Below are positions 1 to 6,092 of a DNA stretch of 7,116 nucleotides, piece by piece. The notes under the pieces are model-generated. The model did no database searches. It was not told the origin of the DNA and saw nothing but the letters and a program-made list of their open reading frames with translations. The stretch covers positions 1 to 7,116 of the forward strand of contig JAOZSP010000079.1 in the NCBI GenBank assembly GCA_029939615.1. Direction: 5' to 3'. A program made the position numbers and the translations under genes. Numbering within the stretch: the first letter of the stretch is position 1; every line of letters starts with the position of its first letter. This stretch comes from Candidatus Izemoplasma sp. (GTDB lineage Bacteria > Bacillota_I > Bacilli_A > Izemoplasmatales > Izemoplasmataceae).

Positions 1-136
1 AAAAAAACGTTTTCTTATCAATAACTTAAATATTTCACAAGATTTTCATAATTATTTCATAAAATAAACATATTAAATTGCTATAATTAAGTATAAATTT
101 TTTCCATCAAACCTCTTTAAGTATTAGGAAAAATAT

Positions 137-167
137 AAAGTCCCTTTCCCCCAAGGGACTTTTTATT
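137..167 (+). terminator. Intrinsic terminator upstream of the tetR operon
   Basis: A 10-bp perfect stem (AAAGTCCCTT at 137-146 with AAGGGACTTT at 153-162) encloses a 6-nt TCCCCC loop and is followed by a T-rich tail (TTATTT). It probably ends a transcript entering from the left, insulating the efflux operon that starts just downstream. Bases 1-136 are A+T rich and hold no gene that I can support on either strand, so the gene it serves lies outside the window. Confidence 0.8.
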
Positions 168-178
168 TGTAATTATTA

Positions 179-210
179 TTGACATATGACACGATGTCAT
201 ATAATATAAT
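179..210 (+). promoter_or_regulatory. Promoter of the tetR-ABC exporter operon
   Basis: A consensus -35 box TTGACA lies at 179-184. The -10 region 200-210 contains two overlapping perfect TATAAT boxes (200-205, 15-bp spacer; 205-210, 20-bp spacer) and TAATAT at 202-207 with the ideal 17-bp spacer, so the exact -10 is ambiguous. The spacer is almost entirely an operator-like palindrome and a second one follows downstream, which suggests tight repression. The element lies directly after a terminator and directly before the tetR gene. Confidence 0.8.
184..202. promoter_or_regulatory. Operator 1: 19-bp palindrome in the promoter spacer
   Basis: ATATGACACGATGTCATAT has perfect 8-bp arms around a 3-bp centre (CGA). 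It occupies the space between the -35 and -10 boxes, so a bound protein would block RNA polymerase. Its core TGACA-N3-TGTCA recurs at 214-226. TetR-family proteins typically bind such short palindromes next to their own gene, so the product of the gene at 242 is the likely ligand (inference). Confidence 0.8.
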
Positions 211-212
211 AA

Positions 213-227
213 GTGACAACCTGTCAT
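213..227. promoter_or_regulatory. Operator 2: second TGACA-N3-TGTCA palindrome
   Basis: TGACA (214-218) and TGTCA (222-226) flank ACC, the same core and spacing as operator 1 with shorter symmetry. Its centre is 27 bp from that of operator 1. It sits just after the -10 region and ends directly before the ribosome binding site AAAGGAGG (228-235), so it covers the probable transcription start. Two sites suggest cooperative or double-lock repression. Confidence 0.75.
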
Positions 228-241
228 AAAGGAGGATTTAT

Positions 242-853
242 ATGCCAAGAGAAACGTTTTTTAATCTAGATAACGAAAAAAAAGAGAAGATACTATTAGC
301 AGCTATAAAGGAGTTCACTAATAATGAACTACATAAATCGAGAGTATCAAACATTATAAAAGAAGCTGGTATTCCTCGAGGTAGTTTTTACCAATATTTT
401 GAAGATTTAGATGATTTGTACTACTTTGTTATTGATGATGCATTTGATAAAATCTTTTATGAAGGATACAAAAACACTGAATTAACAAATGATATTTTTA
501 AATATACTGAACTTACTTTTGAAGTTGATATAACTACATACATGAATGATAATCGTCATAAATTTATTATGAATGTTTTAAAAAGTATTGGTTCAAATGT
601 TGAATACTTAGAACAACATAATAAAAAACGAAGACAATACATAATGGATGTCTTAAAGCAAATGGATTTATCTAACATAAAAATTAAAAAGACAGAAGAA
701 CTGATTAAACTATACGAATTACTACAAAATTTTAAACGAATAGTTATTCAAAAATCTCTAATTAGGCAATTATCGAAAGAGGAAGCACAAGATTTACTAA
801 AATGGCACTTAAACATTATTAAAAATGGCGTTATTATTAAGGAGGAATTATAA
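242..853 (+). CDS. TetR/AcrR-family transcriptional repressor (probable regulator of the downstream exporter)
   Basis: This 203-residue protein has the usual size for a TetR regulator. The N-terminal DNA-binding domain spans about residues 10-55. Its helix-turn-helix lies around residues 33-52, ending in the family-typical RGSFYQYFEDLDDLYYFV (46-63). The C-terminal two thirds is a divergent, mostly helical ligand and dimerisation region that does not identify the inducer. The start is well supported: AAAGGAGG (228-235) lies 6 nt before the ATG. The gene is first in an operon, and its stop overlaps the start of the next gene by one base (TAATG). It lies directly behind a promoter carrying two palindromic operators. 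I infer an autorepressor that releases both exporter genes when it binds a drug or other small molecule. The family call is firm; the ligand is unknown. Confidence 0.93.
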   Translation: MPRETFFNLDNEKKEKILLAAIKEFTNNELHKSRVSNIIKEAGIPRGSFYQYFEDLDDLYYFVIDDAFDKIFYEGYKNTELTNDIFKYTELTFEVDITTYMNDNRHKFIMNVLKSIGSNVEYLEQHNKKRRQYIMDVLKQMDLSNIKIKKTEELIKLYELLQNFKRIVIQKSLIRQLSKEEAQDLLKWHLNIIKNGVIIKEEL

Positions 854-2628
854 TGGGCAACTTAAAGAAATTACTGAAGTATCCTTGGAAATATAAAACC
901 CAATTACTTATATCTATCTTTTCTATGTTAGTACAAGTTATTGCTGGATTTATGATTCCAATGTTAATGGCGACTATCATTTATGAAGCTATCCCGTTTG
1001 GTGATTATATTCTGTTATGGACAACAGGTGAAATGATTGTACTAATAGCTGTGGTTGGACTAGGATTTGGGATTGTAAATACACTTACTTCTCAAAAAGT
1101 AGCGATGTATTCAACAGCTGATTTACGTTTAGATTTATTCAAAAAAATTCAATCGTTGAGTTTCACAAATATTGATAAATATAAAACAAGTCGTTTAGTA
1201 ACAACCTCAACGAATGATATATTAAGAATTCAACAGTTTTTTCAAATGACTTTAAGAATTATTGTAAGAGCGCCTCTAATGATTGGGATTGGATTATATA
1301 TGGCGGTAAGAACTTCAGTACAACTATCTAGTTTATTCTCTATATCATTACCGATTTTAATAATTTCAATCATAATAATTATGATTATTGCTTTCCCGAG
1401 ATTTACAAAAGTACAAAAAACTATTGATGGATTAAACAAGGTATCCTTAGAGACAGTTAATTCCCCACGTGTTATTAAATCGTTTGTATCTATGGAACAT
1501 GAAAACAAAAAATTTAACGAAGCAAATGAATTGTTTAGAATAACAAATACAGCAGCTGAAAAAGTAATGGTAATAACTGAACCGATTATCATGATGATAT
1601 TTAATGCTTCTTTAGCAGGAATAATAATTTTAGGTGCATATTTTATTGATCAAGGATATTTAATAAACGTTGTTAATGGAGTTGAACTTCCAGCAGTGGG
1701 AGTCCTAATTGCATTTAATAGCTTCAGTATGCAAATATTATTTGGATTTATTATGTTCGCAATGATCCTAATCTTTGTTTCAAGAGCAGCAGTAAGTGCA
1801 AAAAGAGTTGTTGAAGTTTTAGAAGAAGAAATAGACTTATTAAATTGTGAAGAATGTATTGATGAATTTGAAATTAATGGTGATATCGAATTTAAAAATG
1901 TTAATTTTGCATATGAAAAAGATGGTAATAAGGTTTTAAGAGATATTAGTTTTAAAGTCAACGCAGGAGAATGTATCGGTATAATCGGATCAACAGGTAG
2001 TGGGAAGTCATCACTAATCAATTTAATACCAAGATTATATGATACAACTTCAGGAGAAGTACTTATTGATGGAACGAATGTAAAACAATTAAAAATGGAA
2101 AGTTTACGTTCACAGATTAGTGTTGTAACACAATCACCAACTTTATTTAGTGGAAGTATAGGAACGAATTTAATGCAAGGTAAAAATAATGCCACGTATA
2201 AAGAATTGGATGAAGCAAGTGCAAGTGCTCAAGCCACAGAATTCATCGAAGGTTATGATGATTTTTATAATCATATAGTTCAACAAAAAGGAACTAACTT
2301 TAGTGGTGGACAAAAACAAAGGATATCATTAGCGCGTGCCTTTTTAAGAAAACCTAAAATTTTAATATTAGACGATTCTACTAGCGCAGTTGATGCCAAA
2401 AGTGAAGAGAAAATTATTAATGAAATAAATAAATTATCATTAAATATGACAACAATAGTTATATCTCAAAAAATATCTACTATTCATGACATGGATAAAA
2501 TATTAGTCTTGAATAACAAAGGAAAAGTAGATGGATTTGATACACATGATAACTTGCTTAAAAACAGTAAGGTTTATCAAGAAATAGCACAATCACAAAT
2601 CGGTAATGGAGGTGCTGTTGATGCCTAG
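853..2628 (+). CDS. Heterodimeric ABC multidrug exporter, half-transporter with degenerate ATP site (BmrC/LmrC-like)
   Basis: This 591-residue fused permease-ATPase is close in length to BmrC-type subunits. About six membrane segments lie near residues 18-42, 60-79, 135-152, 158-181, 242-265 and 281-309. The nucleotide-binding domain has Walker A GSTGSGKS (379-386), Q-loop Gln427, signature FSGGQ (483-487) and Walker B LILD ending at Asp507. The next residue, normally the catalytic Glu, is Asp508. The switch His is Gln539 (IVISQKIST). Those two changes mark the non-hydrolysing site of heterodimeric exporters, while its intact signature would complete the partner's active site. The start follows AAGGAGG (839-845) inside the tetR end and overlaps the tetR stop by one base, so translation is probably coupled. 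The end overlaps the next exporter gene by 8 bases. The protein should sit in the cytoplasmic membrane with its partner and export drugs or lipophilic compounds. The substrate cannot be read from the sequence. Confidence 0.93.
   Translation: MGNLKKLLKYPWKYKTQLLISIFSMLVQVIAGFMIPMLMATIIYEAIPFGDYILLWTTGEMIVLIAVVGLGFGIVNTLTSQKVAMYSTADLRLDLFKKIQSLSFTNIDKYKTSRLVTTSTNDILRIQQFFQMTLRIIVRAPLMIGIGLYMAVRTSVQLSSLFSISLPILIISIIIIMIIAFPRFTKVQKTIDGLNKVSLETVNSPRVIKSFVSMEHENKKFNEANELFRITNTAAEKVMVITEPIIMMIFNASLAGIIILGAYFIDQGYLINVVNGVELPAVGVLIAFNSFSMQILFGFIMFAMILIFVSRAAVSAKRVVEVLEEEIDLLNCEECIDEFEINGDIEFKNVNFAYEKDGNKVLRDISFKVNAGECIGIIGSTGSGKSSLINLIPRLYDTTSGEVLIDGTNVKQLKMESLRSQISVVTQSPTLFSGSIGTNLMQGKNNATYKELDEASASAQATEFIEGYDDFYNHIVQQKGTNFSGGQKQRISLARAFLRKPKILILDDSTSAVDAKSEEKIINEINKLSLNMTTIVISQKISTIHDMDKILVLNNKGKVDGFDTHDNLLKNSKVYQEIAQSQIGNGGAVDA
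2608..2612 (+). promoter_or_regulatory. Ribosome binding site that sets the start of the second exporter gene
   Basis: GGAGG at 2608-2612 lies 8 nt before ATG 2621. The alternative upstream ATG at 2606 overlaps this same GGAGG and has no good site of its own. The start at 2621 is therefore preferred, shortening the protein from 662 to 657 residues and giving an 8-base overlap with the previous gene. Confidence 0.8.
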
Positions 2629-4594
2629 TAAAAAAGATATGAAACAAATGCAACAAATGAAGACACAGCAAATGAAAAAACAAGAAAAACAAAAAGACTT
2701 ATATGCACATATAAATCATAAAAAAGTAGTATTAGATAAATATGATGTAAAAAAACGTAATGAGCAATCAAAGGATTACTCAAAAATACTTAATAAAACT
2801 ATGGGGGGTAGAAGACACTCTACTTATTTAGGTAAAAACGCTACAGACAGAAAAGGAACAGTTTTAAGAATATGGGATTATTTAGGTAAATATAAAGCAG
2901 GACTTATTACTGTAGTAATTGCTATCATACTTACAAGTGGATTAGCTGTATTATTACCTTGGTTATTTGCTATGGCTATCGATGATTACATTTTACAATC
3001 AGATTTTAAAGGTGCTTATTATATTGGTGCTATAATTATAGTAGTAGCTTTATTAAATAGTATTGTGCGTTTTATTGGAAGATACACAATGACAATAATT
3101 TCGCAAAGAACAGTCGCGAAAATCAGAAAAGATGCTTTTGATAATTTACAAAAACTCCCTGTTAAATATTACGATTCTAATCAATCAGGTGATATTGTTT
3201 CAAGAATCACTAATGATGTTGATTTAATAAGTAATACTTTAGCATCAGTTACGACTGAAATGATTTCCTCAGTTATTACTTTAATTGGATCATTAATTAT
3301 GATGTTCTTAGTAAACTGGGCTTTAGCAATTCTCGTTTTACTTTTTGTTCCAATAATGGTAATTTTTACAAAGAAAATCGGAAAGAAAACAAAAAAAGGA
3401 TTTACAGCACAACAAAAATTCCTGGGTAACTTAAACGGAATTGTTGAAGAAAGTATTTCAGGATTAAAAGTAATAAAACTTTATGGCTCTGAAGAAAGTG
3501 TGATTGAAGAATTTGCTGATACTAATATTAAGTTAAGAAATGCAGGATATGGAGCATTAATATATGCTGGTATGATTATGCCAGTTATTAACTTCCTAAA
3601 TAACTTAATATATGTTCTTATAATAATTGCTGGAGGATTATTAAAAATTAGCGGTGTTGTAGTTATAACAATAGGTGATATATCTGCAATAACCCAATAC
3701 GCCAGACAATTTATCCAACCAATATCAAACTTAGCACAACTATTTAATACATTACAACAAGCTTTAGCAGGTGCTGAAAGAGTATTTGGACTAATCGATG
3801 AACCAACTGAGTATGATAAAGATGGTGAGATTGAAGTTGAAAAATTTACTGGACATGTTGAGTTTAAAGACGTAACATTCGGTTACGAAAAAGACAAAGT
3901 AGTATTAAAGAAAATCTCATTTGATGCTGAAAAAGGAAAAACAGTAGCAATAGTAGGACCTACAGGTAGTGGTAAAACAACTATTATCAACCTTCTTAAC
4001 AGATTTTACGATGTTGACGACGGAAGTATTTTAGTTGACAATAAAGATATTAGAGACTACAAAAAAGATGACTTACGTAAAAATATCGGAGTTGTACTCC
4101 AAGATACTAAACTATTTAGTGGGACTGTTTATGATAACATCGTTTATGGTGATTTAAATGCTACAAAAGAAGAAGTAGAAAAAGCAGCTGATTTAGCAAA
4201 CGCTCATGACTTTATAATGAAACTACCACACGGATACTCTTCTGAAGTATATGAAGGTGGAAATAACTTTAGTCAAGGAGAAAGACAGCTTATTTCAATC
4301 GCTAGAACGATTCTTAGTAATCCAGACATCTTAATTCTTGATGAAGCAACAAGTAATGTTGATACTAGAACAGAATTTAGAATTCAAAAAAGTATGAAAC
4401 TACTGATGAAAGGACGCACAAGCTTTGTAATAGCTCATCGACTTCAAACAATTAGAAATGCAAACAAGATTCTTGTAATTAAAGAAGGGGAACTAATTGA
4501 GAGTGGAAATCATCACGATTTATTATACGAAAAAGGATTTTATTACGACTTATATACAACGCAATTCAAAGATTTAATACTAGAAGAGGAATAA
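2621..4594 (+). CDS. Heterodimeric ABC multidrug exporter, half-transporter with catalytic ATP site (BmrD/LmrD-like)
   Basis: This is a 657-residue fused permease-ATPase (numbering from ATG 2621). Residues 1-80 are a hydrophilic extension rich in Lys, Gln and Met. The membrane domain covers about 93-380. The ATPase domain has Walker A GPTGSGKT (446-453), Q-loop Gln494, signature FSQGE (550-554), Walker B Asp574 with catalytic Glu575 (LDEATS) and switch His606 (AHRLQTI). Catalytic residues are complete but the signature deviates from LSGGQ, the mirror image of the preceding subunit. The consensus ATP site is thus built from this Walker A/B plus the partner's FSGGQ. The degenerate site is built from the partner's Walker A/B plus this FSQGE. 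The extended length matches BmrD/LmrD-type partners. The gene overlaps the previous one by 8 bases and ends before a strong terminator, closing the operon. The general role is firm; the substrate is unknown. Confidence 0.93.
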   Translation: MPSKKDMKQMQQMKTQQMKKQEKQKDLYAHINHKKVVLDKYDVKKRNEQSKDYSKILNKTMGGRRHSTYLGKNATDRKGTVLRIWDYLGKYKAGLITVVIAIILTSGLAVLLPWLFAMAIDDYILQSDFKGAYYIGAIIIVVALLNSIVRFIGRYTMTIISQRTVAKIRKDAFDNLQKLPVKYYDSNQSGDIVSRITNDVDLISNTLASVTTEMISSVITLIGSLIMMFLVNWALAILVLLFVPIMVIFTKKIGKKTKKGFTAQQKFLGNLNGIVEESISGLKVIKLYGSEESVIEEFADTNIKLRNAGYGALIYAGMIMPVINFLNNLIYVLIIIAGGLLKISGVVVITIGDISAITQYARQFIQPISNLAQLFNTLQQALAGAERVFGLIDEPTEYDKDGEIEVEKFTGHVEFKDVTFGYEKDKVVLKKISFDAEKGKTVAIVGPTGSGKTTIINLLNRFYDVDDGSILVDNKDIRDYKKDDLRKNIGVVLQDTKLFSGTVYDNIVYGDLNATKEEVEKAADLANAHDFIMKLPHGYSSEVYEGGNNFSQGERQLISIARTILSNPDILILDEATSNVDTRTEFRIQKSMKLLMKGRTSFVIAHRLQTIRNANKILVIKEGELIESGNHHDLLYEKGFYYDLYTTQFKDLILEEE

Positions 4595-4649
4595 TCCAAA
4601 TGTCATTAAGTTAAGAAATAAACTTCTTTATATGTAACAACAAAGAACT

Positions 4650-4686
4650 AAAAACAGTGAGATCATATAGATTTTACTGTTTTTTT
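4650..4686 (+). terminator. Terminator of the tetR-exporter operon, probably bidirectional
   Basis: A 15-bp stem (4650-4664 with 4670-4684, two G-U pairs) closes a 5-nt ATATA loop. The arms end in AAAAACAGT and ACTGTTTTT, followed by more T. It lies about 55 nt after the exporter stop codon. The A-run on the left arm gives a T-run on the other strand, so it may also stop minus-strand transcription from the transposase remnant. Confidence 0.85.
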
Positions 4687-4707
4687 CAATTTTCAGCAAA
4701 GTAAAGG

Positions 4708-4728
4708 ACCAAATTAAATAAATTTGGT
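4708..4728. repeat. Inverted repeat between operon terminator and transposase stop
   Basis: ACCAAATT (4708-4715) and AATTTGGT (4721-4728) form a perfect 8-bp stem with loop AAATA. There is no strong T-run on either side, so terminator function is doubtful. It may be a structural part of the IS flank. The rest of 4595-4753, apart from the operon terminator, shows no gene. Confidence 0.5.
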
Positions 4729-4753
4729 TAGATACATAAGTAATGGAAGAAAA

Positions 4754-5640
4754 TTATGATACTCTATAAATGAAGCTAGTGAACTTTCTAGGTTTTAGAT
4801 TTCTTGTGCAGGAACGATGATTTCGAATAATAGAAAGATATTTGCTTATTAAAGCTTCAACATTGATTATGATAGTATTAAAGAATCTCAAGTATTTACG
4901 ACATATTTGAACAGTCCGGGTAAAATTTATTTTATAAGCGTATGTGGAATTTCGTTTAAGAAACAGAGCATTCTGGATGATAGATTCGCAGAAATTGTGC
5001 AAAGTTAGACGTGCATAAATTTTCTGAATAATACTATCATTTTTCTTTGCATGGAAGTTTGAAAGTCCAATTGCATATTTAAGTTGTCTAAAGGAAGTCT
5101 CGATACCCCAGCTAATGCGATATAAATTCTTAATATCTTCAGGAGAAAAATCATCAGATAAATTAGTAGCAATGCATTCAAATTTACTAGACTCTAACTC
5201 AACACGTACAACTCTAAAAGTTAGAGGATAGATAGGTTTCTCTCTGGTAGAGAAATCAAATCTACTATGCGAGGGTGAAAATCTATAGTGAGGTAATGAC
5301 TTATAATTTTTCTTTTGATAATTAGAAACATTAACGGTAAGGGGTATATCAAATTCAGCAGTTGAAGTCAAATTCCGATTGGACAATATCCCGTTACTAG
5401 AGACATCTTTAATCCGAACAATAAAATTCATATCTAGATTATCAAAGTGAGCAAAAGTATTATAACTCTCATAGCCTCTATCACAAATGATAATTGATTT
5501 TTGCCTAACATTAGGCAACATATCAATCAAAGCTCCACGTTCATCAAGTTTATTAATGGGTTGAATAACCGCATCAGTATAAACATTATTCAATAAATCA
5601 TACACGGCAGAAAGAACAAGTAATAAATCATGATTTAACA
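4754..5640 (-). pseudogene. IS4-family (DDE) transposase, N-terminally truncated remnant
   Basis: The minus-strand frame ends at TAA 4754 with the family-like C-terminus FIYRVS. Residues below are numbered in the open frame starting at 5773. ICDRGYESYN (96-105) holds the second catalytic Asp (D98). YRISWGIETSFRQLK (218-232) is the Y2R3E6K signature with catalytic Glu225 and Lys232, but its Arg is Ser221. The stretch GLSNFHAKK (236-244) is also typical. Transposase-like sequence can be followed only to about residue 48 (near 5630-5640, before VLSAVYDLLNN). Further upstream the frame is antisense to the acyltransferase remnant. The N-terminal region, including the first catalytic Asp, is missing; family members are usually well over 400 residues. 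There is no ribosome binding site or promoter for it. The protein is surely inactive even if translated. The family call is confident; the exact 5' break is not. Confidence 0.82.
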
Positions 5641-5649
5641 ATTCAACAT

Positions 5650-5796
5650 AGAAAAGCAATGGACCTAAGAGTCGTTGCAGACGAGAGAATTGTCGATGGA
5701 TATTATTTTGCAACAGCAATAAAATATGCCTATAAGATTTTGGAAAATCCAGTAATCCTATTAGAAAAACCACAAGAAATTATTATTGATGATTAA
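5650..5796 (+). pseudogene. C-terminal remnant of a 2-oxoacid dehydrogenase E2-like acyltransferase
   Basis: The plus strand from about 5659 reads 45 residues to TAA 5794-5796, including ADERIVDGYYFATAIKYA and LENPVILLEKP. This resembles the C-terminus of the E2 catalytic fold (PF00198), where HRVVDG carries the active-site His and Asp followed by a helix and an ENP-type motif. Here Glu stands in place of the His, as I recall from stand-alone E2-like proteins of low-GC bacteria with DERI-DG motifs. Most of the domain (over 200 residues) is missing upstream, where the sequence becomes the IS remnant on the other strand. The in-frame ATG at 5659 has no ribosome binding site, so this is probably a dead fragment. 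No strong terminator follows, only a weak AGAAAA/TTTTCT repeat at 5802-5816. I am fairly sure it is a coding remnant and less sure of the family. Confidence 0.55.
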
Positions 5797-5820
5797 ATTT
5801 AAGAAAAATGTTTTCTAGCC

Positions 5821-5849
5821 TTTACAATAGGTATTTTCTATGCTAAAAT
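5821..5849 (+). promoter_or_regulatory. Promoter of the ABC-F leader transcript (extended -10)
   Basis: The -35 box TTTACA lies at 5821-5826 and the -10 box TAAAAT at 5844-5849, separated by exactly 17 bp. TGC immediately upstream (5841-5843) forms an extended -10. Transcription should begin near 5856, about 240 nt before the ABC-F start codon. The leader between them holds a short ORF and a terminator hairpin. Confidence 0.8.
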
Positions 5850-5891
5850 TATAGAGGTTAAAATAATCAATTTAAGAAAATATAGAAAGAG

Positions 5892-5979
5892 GTGATGGTA
5901 ATGATTAAAAGATTAGTAAATATGAGACTTACACATAACGTTAATTTAAGCGCGTTTTTTGTTATGCAAAAACCATCAC
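5892..5979 (+). promoter_or_regulatory. Leader RNA pairing element: ribosome binding region versus CCATCAC
   Basis: GTGATGG (5892-5898), part of the leader ORF's ribosome binding region AGAGGTGATGG, is exactly complementary to CCATCAC (5973-5979), which lies inside the same ORF at codons 25-27. This pairing would hide the leader's own initiation region. The same CCATCA (5973-5978) is also complementary to TGATGG (6055-6060) at the loop and 3' arm of the downstream terminator, so the two pairings exclude each other. This was seen by eye; the folding has not been computed. Confidence 0.5.
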
Positions 5980-5996
5980 ACAAGGATAGACTCTAA
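5901..5996 (+). CDS. 31-residue leader peptide (upstream ORF) of the ABC-F gene
   Basis: ATG 5901 follows a good ribosome binding site (AGAGGTGATGG; AGAGG at 5888-5892) and runs 31 codons to TAA 5994-5996. The peptide begins MIKRLVNMRLTHNV and ends FFVMQKPSHKDRL. It is basic, has no signal peptide or membrane segment and matches no protein domain I recognise. Its position between an isolated promoter and a terminator preceding an ABC-F gene is that of a regulatory leader peptide: a ribosome stalled on it, for example by an antibiotic, would change RNA folding and permit read-through. Such leaders are established for several ABC-F and erm resistance genes. Which codon stalls, and with which drug, cannot be told. 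It could in principle be a free small protein, but the position argues for a regulatory role. Confidence 0.75.
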   Translation: MIKRLVNMRLTHNVNLSAFFVMQKPSHKDRL

Positions 5997-6038
5997 TTTT
6001 AATAAAATTGGATTTTAGTTGTTTTTTAATGAACTAAA
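5993..6038 (+). promoter_or_regulatory. Two weaker hairpins between leader ORF and attenuator
   Basis: CTAATTTT (5993-6000) can pair with AAAATTGG (6004-6011, two G-T pairs), starting on the leader stop codon. TTTAGTT (6014-6020) pairs with AACTAAA (6032-6038) around an 11-nt loop. Both are A-U rich and weak on their own. They could be alternative structures formed as the ribosome leaves the leader ORF. They fill the gap up to the terminator stem. Confidence 0.35.
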
Positions 6039-6039
6039 T

Positions 6040-6073
6040 ATGTCTTTCATCTTTTGATGGAAGACATTTTTTT
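6040..6073 (+). terminator. Attenuator: intrinsic terminator in the ABC-F leader
   Basis: ATGTCTTTCATC (6040-6051) pairs with GATGGAAGACAT (6056-6067), a 12-bp stem with one G-T pair and a TTTT loop, followed directly by a run of T (6068-6073). It lies 44 nt after the leader ORF stop and 20 nt before the ABC-F start codon, with no other promoter in between. Transcription of the downstream gene must therefore read through it, which marks it as a regulatory attenuator. Confidence 0.88.
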
Positions 6074-6092
6074 ATGGATTGAGGTGAAGAAA

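Larger units (their letters stand above)
4690..5645 (-). mobile_element. Decayed IS4-family insertion sequence, one end missing
   Basis: The element is defined by the truncated minus-strand transposase and its 3' flank. The end beyond the transposase stop should fall between the operon terminator and 4754, where I see an inverted repeat (4708-4728) but no recognisable IS terminus. The other end is absent, because plus-strand acyltransferase coding starts near 5650, where the transposase N-terminus should be. Both boundaries are therefore approximate. No matching terminal inverted repeats or target duplication can be shown. The element should be immobile. Confidence 0.5.

Noticed and set aside
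87..118. Minus-strand AAAGAGG followed by ATG at 107
   Set aside because: The frame closes after six codons, so it is not a gene. It could only matter as a leader for something outside the window.
82..167. Possible small RNA between TATAAT (82-87) and the terminator at 137-167
   Set aside because: No acceptable -35 box lies at the right distance, and A+T-rich sequence gives TATAAT often by chance.
1242..1592. Minus-strand open frame of 116 codons inside the first exporter gene
   Set aside because: It is antisense to the membrane domain of a clear ABC exporter, with no ribosome binding site or recognisable motif. It is a shadow frame.
1650..2195. Minus-strand open frame of 181 codons inside the first exporter gene
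   Set aside because: It is antisense to the conserved ATPase domain, has low-complexity composition and no motifs. It is a shadow frame.
2606..2620. Upstream ATG as start of the second exporter subunit
   Set aside because: This ATG overlaps the GGAGG that serves the ATG at 2621 and lacks its own ribosome binding site.
4595..4753. Search for IS terminal inverted repeats and target duplication next to the transposase
   Set aside because: The opposite end of the element is deleted, so no repeat pair can be matched. Only a local hairpin at 4708-4728 is visible.
5641..5773. N-terminal residues 1-45 of the minus-strand transposase frame
   Set aside because: They are opposite a plus-strand coding remnant that makes better protein sense, and they carry no transposase feature or start signal.
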